From contig NW_003135340.1 of NCBI RefSeq assembly GCF_000003605.2, positions 25,705-63,763 of the forward strand: a stretch of 38,059 nucleotides of DNA, given 5' to 3'. How positions within the stretch are numbered: the stretch's first letter is position 1; the number at the start of each line of letters is the position of its first letter. The DNA is from Saccoglossus kowalevskii. Its lineage: Eukaryota > Hemichordata > Enteropneusta > Harrimaniidae. The notes under the pieces were generated by a model. That model searched no databases. It saw nothing but the letters and a program-made list of their open reading frames with translations, and was not told the DNA's origin. Shown here one piece after another: positions 11,930 through 24,859 of the stretch. The translations under genes and the position numbers were made by a program.

Positions 11930-11953
11930 CAGGCAATTGCATGTAATTGCCTG
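11930..11953. repeat. Short palindrome
   Basis: CAGGCAATT and AATTGCCTG form 9-bp arms around a 6-base centre. It could form a small hairpin. No function is apparent. Confidence 0.6.
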
Positions 11954-12662
11954 AGGATACGACGACAAACGTATATGTCGCGTCGAGTATGGTCTCCTTT
12001 TTATCAGAGTAATTGTAGTGAGGGGGGGGGGGCTTTAATGTAGTTTAATAGAGTCTGGGTTTGTATGTATAGAAAGAGTGGCATTTCTGAGAAACATAAT
12101 GATGGCATAATGTTTGCGTTGCTGACCGGAGATTCTTAGTTCCAATGGAAAGGATATTACAGCTGGGATCTTCAGAGAAATTTGTGAAATGTTGTGGTCT
12201 TTTAATTTCTCCCGTAGCTGTAATATATACGATCAATAGCGCTTCCTGTTATACGCATCCCTTTCAAAATCATAGTTTAAAATTAAAATGAAAAAAACAA
12301 TGTTATACAAGCAATTAGCAATTTTTTTTTCCGTTTATTTGTTGTATGAAAGTTTCAAGGAAATGATATAATAACATGTCGACTATGTTGATCAAGTGTA
12401 ATGACTAGTGCTTTAATTATTCTTAACATACCTCAACAAAGATCGTTTTTTATATTTCACGAAACGCTCCCTGTCAGTGTATTGTGTGTTATATTATACC
12501 ATATACTGGGGAAAATGAAACTGAAAAAATGAAATTTCCAGCAGTATGTAATGTGTACTCACTAACCTCACTTTCTCAGTACACTTGTGAGTTATCGTAC
12601 AAAGTTACACATATATGTTGCAGCGAAAACCTACTTGTTAAAAACCGTTTGTATCTCCACAG

Positions 12663-12866
12663 GTCACCAAGATGTTACTTTGCATTGTGTGTTTGTTTGC
12701 ACTTTGTTGGCTGCCCCTGAACTTACTCAACATTGTGTCACAATTCCGTCTAGAAGACATCGACCGCGATGTGTTTCTTTTGAGTTATTTCTGTGCACAC
12801 TGGCTGGCAATGGCAAATAGTTTCATTAATCCAGTTGTTTACGGCGTTCTCAACGACGGCTTTCGG
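12663..12866 (+). CDS. GPCR exon B: TM6 and TM7
   Basis: This 68-codon exon, phase 0 at both ends, continues loop 3 as VTKML and holds TM6 with LFALCWLPLN (the FxxCWxP switch) and TM7 with HWLAMANSFINPVVYG (the NPxxY switch at exon residues 56-60). It ends at LNDGFR, the start of helix 8. The acceptor CAG is at 12660-12662 and the donor GTGAGT at 12867-12872. Intron placement before TM6 and just after the TM7/helix 8 junction matches tachykinin-type and related peptide receptor genes. HWLAM with a C-terminal NDxFR is typical of tachykinin, NPFF and GPR83-like families. No disabling change was seen. Confidence 0.9.
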
Positions 12867-12906
12867 GTGAGTTAGTATATATATTCATTGTTAATCAAAT
12901 GATGTC

Positions 12907-13060
12907 CACTACACTACACTACACTACACTACACTACACTACACTACACTACACTACACTACACTACACTACACTACACTACACTACACTACACTGCACT
13001 GCACTACATTGCATTACATTACATTACACTACACTGCACTGCATTACATTACACTGCATT
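12907..13060. repeat. ACACT/ACATT pentanucleotide microsatellite
   Basis: About 30 copies of the 5-bp unit ACACT begin 40 bp after the exon B donor. The first half is pure. The second half mixes ACATT, GCACT and GCATT variants. The unit is not a multiple of three in phase with any gene, and the repetitive TTLHY open frame it creates is an artefact of the repeat. Purity of the left part suggests ongoing slippage and a likely polymorphic marker. Confidence 0.97.
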
Positions 13061-13670
13061 TTGATAATAGAATTATCATGTATAACGTGCGTATTTTCAT
13101 AGTGTGACGTAAAATAGGACAGATAGTCTATCATCACTTCGTGCCGAACTACTTTTCGTTGTACGCGAGAAAAAGTTATACGGACCTTCCAGGCCTGTTT
13201 TCGCGTTTATATATGACACAACAGCACGAGTGATTGTGCTATATCTATCCAAGTCGAGGATTGATAATAATTTGGCGGTCTGGCCAATTACCTTCCCGCC
13301 CAAAACATTGTGCTGACATTTGTTCGTTTGTTAACTCGAAAGCATGGAATGGAATGATTATTTATTCATTATTCAAAACGTTATGGGATTGTCATGACAT
13401 TGTGATAACGTTAAATTGCCAAGAAAACAATAATGTTTTAATGACGATTTATAACTGCAAAAAATTACGATGAGATTTGGTCCTAGTTGTTATGGATACG
13501 GCAAATGTGCTAAGGATTCTCGGCCATTGGCAGGTAGTGTCACGGTAAATATCTGATTCGTTGAGTGACGTATTAAAACAATAGAAGTATTAAGTGATAA
13601 TAAGTAATTAGCAGATGTGGCGGAAGTTTGCAGTTTTAGTTATGATATATACAAACAAATGTACGGGTAT

Positions 13671-13883
13671 TACTGTAAAACATGTTGAAAAAGCGGCATG
13701 CAATTTTGGCGAATTGTGGTAAAATGACGTAATAACGAAATGTTGATTTAGCTAATCTCACTTGTCATTGTTGATTTCTTTGTTTGACGACCATTTTGAA
13801 TTGATAATAAAGTCATTAGCGACATTTTGAATTAGCGAATTTGCGAAAAAGACATGCTCGTAAAAAGGACATGTTTTACAGTA
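13671..13883. mobile_element. MITE with TACTGTAAAACATGT terminal repeats
   Basis: The left end TACTGTAAAACATGT (13671-13685) is repeated exactly in inverted orientation at 13869-13883. Inner parts remain related: AAAAAGCGGCATGC against the inverted right arm with TTTTTACGAGCATG. The 213-bp element has no coding capacity. The interior repeats GCGAATT, AGCGAC and AGCGAATT motifs. The target-site duplication is unclear (possibly TA), so the superfamily is not assigned. Confidence 0.75.
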
Positions 13884-15090
13884 TTAGCTTAACCTCCGTC
13901 GTGAATATTCGGCTGACTTTTTCACGTTTAAACCAGGTTTTTTAAAACAGTCAGAGCACATTCACACAGACTTTAAATGCATTCAGTGTATTTCATCCTG
14001 AAATACTGCATTTTTTTCTTGAAATCTGTATTTCAGTCATTTTGACGAAGTCCGATCCGGTAATGTCACGTGACGCCTGTGACTACATAGTATGTGTGTT
14101 CCAGGCTTTTAAACAATATATAATAAATGAAGATTTTTTTATTCAAACATGTAATAACACCCTTCTACCACCTTAACCAATTATCATACCGTGGTATATT
14201 ATACAAATGTTCACCCCCAGCAGACGTGGACATACAATTTTAGCGACCCGAAGAGCTCATTGTCAACCGAGGCGACGTCGACATAAATTGTTGCTCTCAA
14301 TCATGGCAATTCTTCAGGTCACGCTCGTAGTGCTGAATATGCTGAATGCATGTATGAACAAAAATATACAAGTTGAAAGAGTTCAAGAGCAGAGCAGTTT
14401 TATCATTGATGCCTTTTTACTTTCATGGTTGTATTGATAACCTAATTTCAGCAACTTCAGTCTGACGAAGAATTGACGTGACAATAAGATATTCTGGCAA
14501 AAGATTATACACTGATTGGAGAACAGGAACCACTGTAAGAGGGTTCAAATACGTGACAAACGATACACGATAGGCATGACGTAGTCTGTTTATCTACACA
14601 CTATCTATCGACGCGGCTACACGGAGGTTGCAGCGTGAATTACCCGCTGATACTAACAGTGTACATATTATGGTAGCAGGTTTGACTCTCATTGCTTCGA
14701 TCTCAATTCGATTACCTGTATATAATCGTAGCCGATCAAATAATACATATGTATGCGGTTTAATTCAACGATGCGGTGATTAACGAGTTTCTGAGCAGCT
14801 TTGTATCAGATGCATGAATTTCAATGTCATTTGCACGTCCCTATAGATACGACACTCGGCATGTCACTACAATATGCTAATTATAAACAGATAAGAATTC
14901 AATTCCGCGTGGATATCATTTCAAGTCAGGTACCCACTTGAAGCTGTTTATTGTTGTTTTATAATTCATTATACAACATCTAAATTATTATATTTTGACA
15001 AAAATGATTCATTTTAGATTGTCTAACCTTCAAAAAATTGTTTAATAAGTTAAATAAACAATAATACCTACAACAATTTCTGATAAACAT

Positions 15091-15102
15091 TGCGCATGCG
15101 CA
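15091..15102. promoter_or_regulatory. NRF-1-type palindrome TGCGCATGCGCA
   Basis: A perfect match to the NRF-1 consensus (T/C)GCGCA(T/C)GCGC(A/G), palindromic. It lies deep in the intron, so a role as enhancer or internal promoter is only a possibility. A second copy is 1.6 kb downstream. Confidence 0.35.
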
Positions 15103-16681
15103 TGATTTCAAGCAATTTCAATATTTCCGACTGTCCCGCTACTTGTTACTACGACATATAATACGTGGAGCCGAGGAACGTTTTCTCCAGAGACAACGCG
15201 ATAATTACAATCGTATCAACTAACGAATTCATTACTTATATATTATTTTACAATCACAATGCGTCCGCGTGATTTCATTCCGGTAAGTCGATTACGCAAA
15301 TGCGGAAACATTGAAATTTGAGACTGAAATCGATTTATACCCAAATCATTGAATCGAGTCCGTATCGTAATGACGTAATCGCATATATGTTGAATGCTAT
15401 TTGTCAAGTGAACAACTGGACAAATGCTCCAATAAATTTTGTTTTTGAGCCCCAGAACTGATATTTATCTCAACTTGTATATTAGTTCACTCATAGTTCG
15501 AACAGAGACGTCGAGATAATAGTGTTGAACTGTCAATGCAGTCCATTTAATAGGTGTTTTCGTTGTATATTAGTCAAACTGAGTTCTCCTCGAAGTGACA
15601 ACTGTGATAACAGTATATCTAAGATAAGTGCAATCTCGTTTTCTTGTCGAGTTATGTGAACGTTCTTGTTCCGCGAGCACTATTAACACCATCGCACATC
15701 CAGGGACATTAATAATAACAACACTTTGACAGTCGTACGAATCGTACATTGATCTGTTTTTGAGACGTTCCGCTGACGTGTACAGTGTGCTGGCTCTTAA
15801 CTCTCCGTCTTTCGGTAAGATGATAACACTCTAATAATATGTCAACTAAGACGATGTACTGGTAACTAGTGGACTCAATTATGCAACAATTACGAGTCTA
15901 GTGTCACACTAGAACATTATGGATACACCCTAATTGATTAAATCAATCGCTGTTGGCGGATTTTGTTAAAAGGTATACATTAGGTCACGTACGCGTGCGG
16001 CATACTCCTTGGAAATCACATGGGGGGAAAAACATAACGAACCATACAGAGTGTTGTTCCGGTCGAGTTGGTTTAACTTTCCCGGCTACTCAGTAAATGT
16101 CTGTATCCGTGTCTTTCAAGGGTCTATCCGTGTGTCATCATCATTTGGTCACAAATCTTCGAACAGAATACATCTCAACTTATCCGAAAATCCAACTAAG
16201 TAAAAATGTGACCCATTAATGTTGCATTCCCACTTTCCAAATTTACGAAACATCACTTCCGGAACAAGCTAAAAAATATTAAGTGCGTTTAAAAGATGCT
16301 GTTTTAGGTAAAACATTAAATAATAAAAATATATATCGTGGCTATATGCCTTAGACAAACATACATACAATATAACTGACCTTCAATGACAAATAAAGCT
16401 CTCTCACTCACTCAGTGAGTGTATATTGTTTACAAATTAAGACACCAACTTAAATTCACATTCCGAGTTAATTTCGCCATCACTCACCCACAATCTCAAA
16501 ATGTTATTGAGTGTTTCAGGGGGACAAATAGCACATATCCACAGTCAAATGTATTTCTAGCAATATCAACAAACATAAAACGAACGAAGAGCAGAAATAA
16601 TTACATAATAGGCAGAATAGAGGCATAAACGTGAACGGATTAGCACTGATTCAAACTTCAAATAGAGCAAGAAATCAACTT

Positions 16682-16693
16682 CGCGCATGCGCA
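16682..16693. promoter_or_regulatory. NRF-1-type palindrome CGCGCATGCGCA
   Basis: A second full match to the NRF-1 consensus, CG-containing in an otherwise CG-poor region. The surrounding 15.1-17.5 kb stretch has more CG dinucleotides than the rest of the intron. Binding is not shown by the sequence. Confidence 0.35.
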
Positions 16694-19600
16694 TGGGGAG
16701 GTTTCTCAGAGAACCAGTAGATTTCCAGATTACGATTTTTCACTACTAATAATCCCTGCTTCCAAGGCAAAGTAGCGTGGTTTGAAACACTCACTAGGAT
16801 TCCTACGAAAGACAGTGAAAGATTTCGTCGTGGGCGAGAGAGCCACGTGACTTCATTTTGCCTTGCAAACAAATGAAGTTTCTCGATCCCTGCCATGCGT
16901 AAATACAGATTTACAAGTGTTCGTCACAAAGTTTAGTGCAGGAAATACATGATGTATTCGAGAGCATAAAGAATCCATTTTATCAAACTAGTGTTAGTCT
17001 TAATGGTTATATGTTGCCGCTAAAAGATATATCGTATTTGTATTACTAATTCTCTCGTTTCTGTTAAGGTTCTAAATTCTCTTCATTACGTTACATGTCC
17101 TACATCTTCATTTAACATAGCTGCAGGTAACAGACATATTACATCTGGCCAAATACACAAATTAACATATAAAAGGTTTCTTAGTACGTCGTAATGTACT
17201 CGGTGTAATGGGTTTTATACTGTGTTTGGCGAGATGTTCATTTAAGGCTCCCTATGTGAGTGTCAGTGAACTGATCGCTACAATACTAGATATAGAGTCA
17301 AAGCAAAGCTACTTACAAGGTTATGTCTGATTGGGTACCGAACCTTAACATCTAACAGTCGGACCAATCAGAGGGCAGCTTGTTTGTTGACAGTTTTTTT
17401 CGACGTATCAAATTCTGTCTTGTATATAGGCTTCCACTCAACTGCAATATTACGCGTGCGCAGTTTCGATTCTGTGAATGAAAGGGGTACTCCCAGTCCA
17501 TTAGTTCTGCTGAGCGCAGACTCAGAATAGTACACATAGTATATTTTACGACCATTTTATAAACTACAATTATACAAAATATTCGACACAAGACTGAAGC
17601 CAAAATGTTAAAATGTCACAATGTCACAACTACAAGTAATGAATGAAGAATGTCAGATTTCATTCCTAGGTGATAGTCGACTGACATGTTATCCGTTCCC
17701 CTTATCGATGTCGGGTAAGCCCAACTTTTAATAAATGATGTGGAATGGTGATTCCAATATTGCTGATTTTATGTGAAATGTAGGATGTGACTATACGTTA
17801 TTAGTTATACACCTAGTTATTTAATTCAGTATATGATGGTTATTTCAATGTCAAAGCATGTGACCATTCACATGTCACTTTAATAGGTAAAATAAATGTA
17901 TGATAACGAAAATAAATTTGATACTGGATACAAACTTGGAAATAAGCTAATCTAGCGACTATATATATATATGCCACTCTATACCTCACATGAATGCAGT
18001 AAGGAACACTGCGGATTTTAAGCTTAAAATGTTACTTCAGTTTCGTACATTTTGAATTTTCCAGACAATTTAATCGTCATAAAGGCGGATGGGTATGTGG
18101 GGAGAATGTATCTTTGACAAAATTGGAACATATTCAATTAGTACTCCGTCAATTCTTGTTTAATAGCTGTTTTGCCTTGTCTTGAATGCATAACAAAATC
18201 TGTTCATTTTGTCGTTGCCGTTGTTTACATTTTTGTGGTTGCAAATAATTGAAAACTCTTTATCCAATCAGCTTTAAACTTTAATATAATATTAAAAAGT
18301 TAATCAATCACATGCAATGCGATTTGGGAAAACACGCAATGCAAAGATTTGCATTAGATATACAAGACGAGCTTAGTCCTTGAACAAGGCAAAATCTTGT
18401 TGTGGCTTAAGCTTAAGGGGTGAGGAAATAAGAGGACGTTTCAGAAAGTCAATTCAACTGCAGTTGCAACCACCGGAGGAAAACAGATTGGGTTATCGCA
18501 AATTCAGCTAATTTAATGTTTTATTTGTCACTGAAATATACTTAATTAGCATAATATCTAAAAAGTACAATATCAAATGAATCATGTAAACAATTACATT
18601 AAAATAAATTCAGTGGTTCAGTTGTTAAAATTGAAATAATAATGACATATATTCAAAAATGAAAGACACCTGCATGAGCTCGAGAAAATCTGTAGATCAC
18701 CCGCAGAGCACGTGCGTATCAAATTGCTTTCATATGCGACGATTTGAATGATTGAAATGATGGATGCACACAATTAATTGGTAAGCTGCATATTCTCTTG
18801 AGAGATATATTGAATGACAATATTCAGACAACAAACAGATAAATTCACACACAAATGGCAAAAAACCCATAAGATTTGTATCTAATGTTGTTTTACTTTA
18901 GCAATAAATTAAATAAGAAGATATAACACGAATTTTTCTGATCAGAAATAAATCTACTTTGTTTTAATGTATTCAATGCATTGAATTGTTGATATACCAA
19001 TAGTGGCCATTAGCTTAGAAAAAAACATCGTATAACTAATTAACTTGTATTGCAATCCAATAATAAATGACCATATGTACGGGCGATGGGAGATCGACAG
19101 AAATTATAGAGCATTCTGCTCAGGCAATATTTTCAGCATATAGACATCAGCGAAACACACTTTTCTCCTAACTACTATAGTAATCACAGTCTACAAAAAA
19201 TAAATGTCACATACAATAAATTAATTAATTAATTAGACTCTGTTAGTTAAGAAATATACAAACTGGTCGACAAGACAGGAAAAATAAATCATTGCACAAA
19301 ACTTGTAAAACCCCGGATGATTATAATAAATGCATGCGTTGATGAACGTGCACAACTGGATGAGTATGTAACCAACGCAAAACGGGCAGATATAAAGATA
19401 TATTAAAGATTTAATATTAACGAAATCATTATTTTTAAAGATCGAAGCCTTCCGGGCTTGTATTCCTATCATTATTGTTCGCATTCACTTTCTCTTCCTT
19501 TTCCTCTTCCTTTTTTTCTTATTCCGACATTCTGATTTTTGTAGCATTATTGGTACATGGGCTACCTATTTCACGAATAAAGTGACTTTTCCCTGCCATA

Positions 19601-22600
19601 CCCCCCCGAAAACATCCAGAAAAGTTTCAAAATGATCAGAAATATTTTAGCATGTGAAGGGCATTGACGTTTGCAGAGCGTTTGATGAAAGGTCATATGG
19701 TGAGGCGTCTTTCTTTGATTCCTTCTTGTTTTTACTGATGGCACATTGTCCTTATTTTTTTTTTATTTTATGTGTTGAATCTCTGTACTGAACCCCTTCA
19801 GACAACAGATAATTAATAATAATTCGGATCAGTCACTAACTTTGATTTTAGACAAAAATGACCAAAAATTTGGATATCTGTTTACGTGAAAAAAATATGT
19901 TTGATCAGTCACATGGTTTGGCACACATATTTTATGTACAATTGTCACAATTTTGGGCGCTTGTTCCTTATTTGGCTTGAATCGATCAAACTTTTTACAG
20001 GAAATGATTGTAATAAGTCACGTGGTTTGACCGGCCGACGAATCAAATAAAATTGATCAGTATCGTGCTTTCGCAGCCATCTTAGATATTTCAGAAAAAT
20101 TGTCAAATTGTATAGTGTTTGCTTAAATGTCGTAATTTCACAATAGTTGCATGCAATGATGACTTATGAATGGCACGGAACAACAAAAACAACCCGTTCA
20201 TTAATCTTAATGGTTAATTAATGCACACCAGCTACGTAGACATTATCAGGTTATATACTACATGAACCCTGCTGATGCCGCTTGCGGGTTTAATTTAATT
20301 AATGATGTTGTTTGATACTGCATAGTGTAGACGAATAGAATTATGTTTTATATATGAACTTAAAGCGTATGCAAGACACATACATATTAGCTAGCTCAAA
20401 AATCGGAACCAATAAAACGCATGCGTAGTGAATTTTATCGTACGTACCAAAACAACAAGTGCACATTCGTATTAGAGATTTCATTTTATTGTTTTTTTCG
20501 AACGAATCATCAAAAACGTACTACATGAACGGTGTATCAAACAACAATGCCAAAAACTATACGTTCATGACCACATTTCATCTTTAAGAGGCCATTGGCA
20601 AACGTTAATTGTGAATAAAAAACAGTTTATAAATACATAGTTTTTATTCATTGGTAGCATTAAATTGAACCGCAGTGCCACATCGTGGTAGCATGCAACT
20701 GTGTCATGAAGCGAGCGAATACGAAAGTGCGCTGTAACATATTGTTTGGGGAAGGGGATTACACTGTGCGTCATATGGCCAACAGCCAACAGCCAACAGG
20801 CAAGTATGTGTATCTTAAAACACGCAATGCCTGATTAAACAAAACGGAAATTGTTACACGGGTTTTGTGATCTGAAATTATACGTACATAGGATAATATG
20901 TGTATCCATTTCGTGGACTACCAAGGTCATCATCGATTGTGTGTATGAGTGTTTCCGTGGCGAATCTAACATACGTACAATCTGACTTGCCCGGAGAATC
21001 GGCAATCACTCGCCAATTCTGTATATATATATTTTTATGAATTAATATATTCGGGGTTGCATTGACATACATGCAACGCGTTTACATTTTTGGGGGAATT
21101 GTTATTTACCGAAAGTCTCCAAGCAGCATAACATAGAAAGAAATAACATGGATTGGATTTGAGAATTAATTACAATGTTGCAAACGTAAGAGGATTTGAA
21201 ACTCCGGAACTTACGGAAATATTCATTTCTTAAGCCTTCATCAGATTTGGTGTTTTTAAGCCGATATTGTCAAAAAGTTTAAGTTGGAAGCATAGACCAA
21301 TCCCGTTTTCAGAGTAGGACTCGTTACTGTATACTATGAAGTTAATGCCCGGCTACATGACGGATGGGGTAGGTTGACATGCGCAATAACTGTCACAAAC
21401 AAATACCATATTCTGATGTGTTCATCTTTATTATGCTGCCAGTGCCATAAGTGTATCTGGAGGATTATAGCAGTGTTAGTAGGATTCCTTTTGTGGAACT
21501 TATCTTCGAATTGAAGAGATATTAAGAATTTATCTTTAGCGGAAACACATAAATACATAAATTTCGACATGTATGGTAACTCATGACATTCATTCAGTCT
21601 GAAACTAATTGATCCATGACCGTCACGATGTAGTCATTAACTACATACGATGACAGCACTGTCGCTCATCAATATGCCGGGCACATCTACTGAACGCAGT
21701 GAACACGGAACGTTGGATGAGAAAGAAACATTTTGATCACTGTTATGTGTTTATCTCTACTTTGGAACAGAATGGACATAATTTTACTACCAGTCTAGGT
21801 CAGAATTGTTGATTAATCTGAAAAAAAAACAAGTATGCTGTCTTGTTTTTGTAAAGTATCCGCATTCATTCGGCAAGAAATACTTGAAGCTTACTTTTTA
21901 ACCGTTCTTTTAACCGGGTTTGCAGCTTCCATCTGTTACATCGGAACTAGGTGCGTGCACTGAAGGCACATTTTGAACGACACAGGCGTGCACGTTCGGT
22001 AGTTTTGTATACTGTATAGGCTCAGCTTTCAGTCAAAAAATGTAGTTTTGTTCATCAATACTGATTATTCCTTCCAGTTATTTATAGTAACGATTTGAAT
22101 GCGTTAAATATATTGCAAACAAAACAACTGTCCTGTGTTAGCTGTTCAAACAACGGAATTTCTGGGCGAATGTAGATACAAAGTAACAAACAAACAAACT
22201 AAACAAATAAACTAAGGTTCTAAATGTGATCGTAACTGAAACCTTACGAATTAAAAACCTAGTCTGTGGTATTCGTGGTTTTCTTTCGTTTGAGCTGCAA
22301 CAGTACGTTGCGGTATTCGATCCACAACAAGCGATACCTTTTGACTCCATGTTATCTCGTGGTCAACAAATAACGGCATAAAGCGCTCCAAATCCAAACT
22401 CCAAATATCGGCGGTGATTCTATTTTTCAACGTATATATTCTAGTTATATAAACCTCCTCAATCATGATATATGATATTTCAACCAAATAAAATGACGTA
22501 ATAGCCAGTTTGAGTTGAAATTCATGAAAACTATTGTTGTTCAAACCATATATATTTAGGGCTACTTGCATGCTTAATGTTCAAAACAGAGATAGTAATT

Positions 22601-23224
22601 AATAGTTATGTTACCATAGTAACTGGTAAAACTGTAGCCCTGAACGTCCCGAAATATTTGTTTTTAGGCATAATTTTGAAGTTAACATTTTACTTTACTC
22701 AGGTTTTAAGAATTGTGTGGTTAAGATATACATTATGAATCATAATTAGTTAATAATACCACCAAATATTGATGAAATCACACATTACTGAAAAATCGAA
22801 TATGTATTTCATTAAAATCTACCTAGTGTATATATATTATATCTATAAAAGATTAATTTTGGTCAAAAAGGTAAAACCCATAATCCCATGCTGACAGTTT
22901 ATTTGGTGAATGATATGTAACTTCTGTAACTTTGAAAGACAAAAGAAAACTGTATGAGTGTAACGTGGATTCTAATCTCCGGTACAGTGAATCAAATTAT
23001 CACATAGAACTGGTGAATTTACCCCCTTGACAACGATATTTGTCAGTTTTTGTTTTGTTTGTTTTTTGTCAATTATTTGTTTGTATTCTTGTACTTGGAA
23101 ATTTCCCAATTTAGGGATTTTTACTCAATTATCCATAGTTGGGTATGTTATTTCCAGTTTAGTTGATGTAATAGAATATAATATAATAAAATAGTAGTAT
23201 TTACAGTGTGCATTAATTAGGGGG

Positions 23225-24859
23225 TTAAACTAAGTTTACATTGGACACCCACAGATGTATATCCACGTCAGTTGGGGAAATAGCTTCTTCTGAATTTTTA
23301 CGAGATCCTGAGGAAGATTTAACGAAGGACAAGGAAAGGTCTGGAACAGGAAAGTTATGGGTTATGTTCATGAATATTGTATCAGATGTTAAAATGTTCA
23401 TAAGGACTAAAAGGACTGAAAATTGGAAGCTTAACATTTACAATATACATATCATGCTTCTTTATTTTGCTGCAGCAGGACACAATAACTATATATACAA
23501 AGATTTCTCGATTATATTTACAAAATTGTCAAGAGCTGTGTCCCTGGAAGTTACTTGTTTCAGTGCGCCGAAATAAGCTTTTCTGGAGTGGTACATGGTC
23601 AGACATAATGAGGTCCTGGAAGATACAAGGAAGATTCATGAATATTATTATCCAATAATCCGCTATAACAATTTGGCTTCTTTCTGCACATATAATGGCG
23701 CTGTAAAATGAAGCACTTCAATCACTGAATAGTATTTTTACTGAAACTCGATCGCAGCAGCACCATGAAGCTCATCCAGGAAACATCCAACGTGATAGCG
23801 CAGATAATGAAGATGTTGCCAACTCATCAGCTGAACTCTACCAACGTCTGTTGTCACGATATCAATGATGATCCCACTGTGAAGGTGTTAGATGGATATG
23901 CTCTCTTACATCGTATAACCTACTGCAGTGACTCACAGATGATCAGTTGGGGTTCTAATACAAATTACGAAGTCACTAGCCTTTCTCTCAAGTAAATCCA
24001 ACAAGCAAAAGCTTATTTAATTACTTTCTATATATCTGACAGATGCTGGAGTTGTTGTTAAACATGCAGGTATGAAGGTGTTGCTGATATTGTTATTATT
24101 CACAATACCTCGATTGCTGATGACACATATGTTTTGATACTGCTGCTTCGTCATTCAAGTATGCTGACATCTCTATGCAGACGAAATAACATAATATATC
24201 AATCAAGGTTGCAAAATAAGTTACAGGATGGGAACTTTGTATGTGCCTACTGTTTGCCAACGCCATGTCTGGTTGTGATACAAGATCATTTATCTTTGGT
24301 CATGGCAAGCTCAAAATAATAACTAGTATTTAGGAAATCCTCTACACTAATTCAAGAGACGAGTAATGTGGGAGAGACGATTGTCAAAATGTTTTACAGT
24401 GGAAATCTGACAGAAATAAGTGATATAAATGAGCGGCGATATCTTCATGTTATATCTTCTAAGTATACCCCTGTTGAGCGTATGCCTCTTACAAGCAGAG
24501 CCTGCTACTTTCACAGCCCATGCGTACACTACCAGGTTAGTATAAGGAAGCATCTTGATACTTTGTTGAATAAAGTCGATTATGGCTTTACGACACAGGC
24601 TGCCTCAGTTTCACCTATTATTAAAGATATTACAGCTGCACCACCGAAACGTCCTCCAACAATTAGATGTTCATGCAAGACTAGTGTGCACTTATGTTCA
24701 AAAAAGGATCTTCCTTGTAGTATTCACTGCAAATGTCAGGCACAATGAGAGTATAGCCCGCCAACAAGCTACATTGCAGGTGGTGATGATGACGATCCTG
24801 AAGAAATTGAGAACATTGACGACCCAGTGTACGAATATTCTCTGGAACTACTTACATAG
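23225..24859 (+). pseudogene. Decayed multi-frameshift ORF of a dispersed invertebrate repeat family
   Basis: Pieces of one protein lie in order on the plus strand but in changing frames. They are LWVMFMNIVSDVKMFIRTKR with AAAGHNNY (23353-23500, frame of 23241), SRLYLQNCQELCPW with KLFWSGTWSDI (23500-23610, shifted frame), and TIWLLSAHIM (near 23670). These are followed by ADDTYVLILLLRHS (24116-24157), LLFANAMSGCDTRSFIFGHG (near 24247-24306, another frame), and ERRYLHVISSK to IRCSCKTSV with a Cys-rich end (24368-24748). After an in-frame TGA, the same frame continues to an acidic tail GGDDDDPEEIENIDD and stops at 24857-24859. From memory, proteins with EDTDLLVLL, SGCDTT and a terminal Cys cluster are repeated uncharacterised ORFs in many invertebrate genomes. 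The acidic motifs suggest a PIN/FEN-like nuclease fold, which is inference. No terminal repeats were found. Several frameshifts make it inactive. Confidence 0.7.

Larger units (their letters stand above)
10281..12662 (+). other. Receptor intron A/B
   Basis: The donor is GTGAGT (10281). The acceptor is CAG at 12660-12662, after a pyrimidine-containing stretch (TTTGTATCTCCACAG). Both sides are phase 0 and join loop 3 (SKKK) to TM6 (VTKML), a common intron site in peptide receptors. The intron contains a diverged duplicated segment, a GA microsatellite at about 11873-11887, a run of 11 G at 12022-12032, and a small hairpin at 11930-11953. No other gene was seen. Confidence 0.8.

Noticed and set aside
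12899-13102. Open frame encoding repeated TTLHY
   Set aside because: It is a direct translation of the ACACT microsatellite, with no start context or homology.
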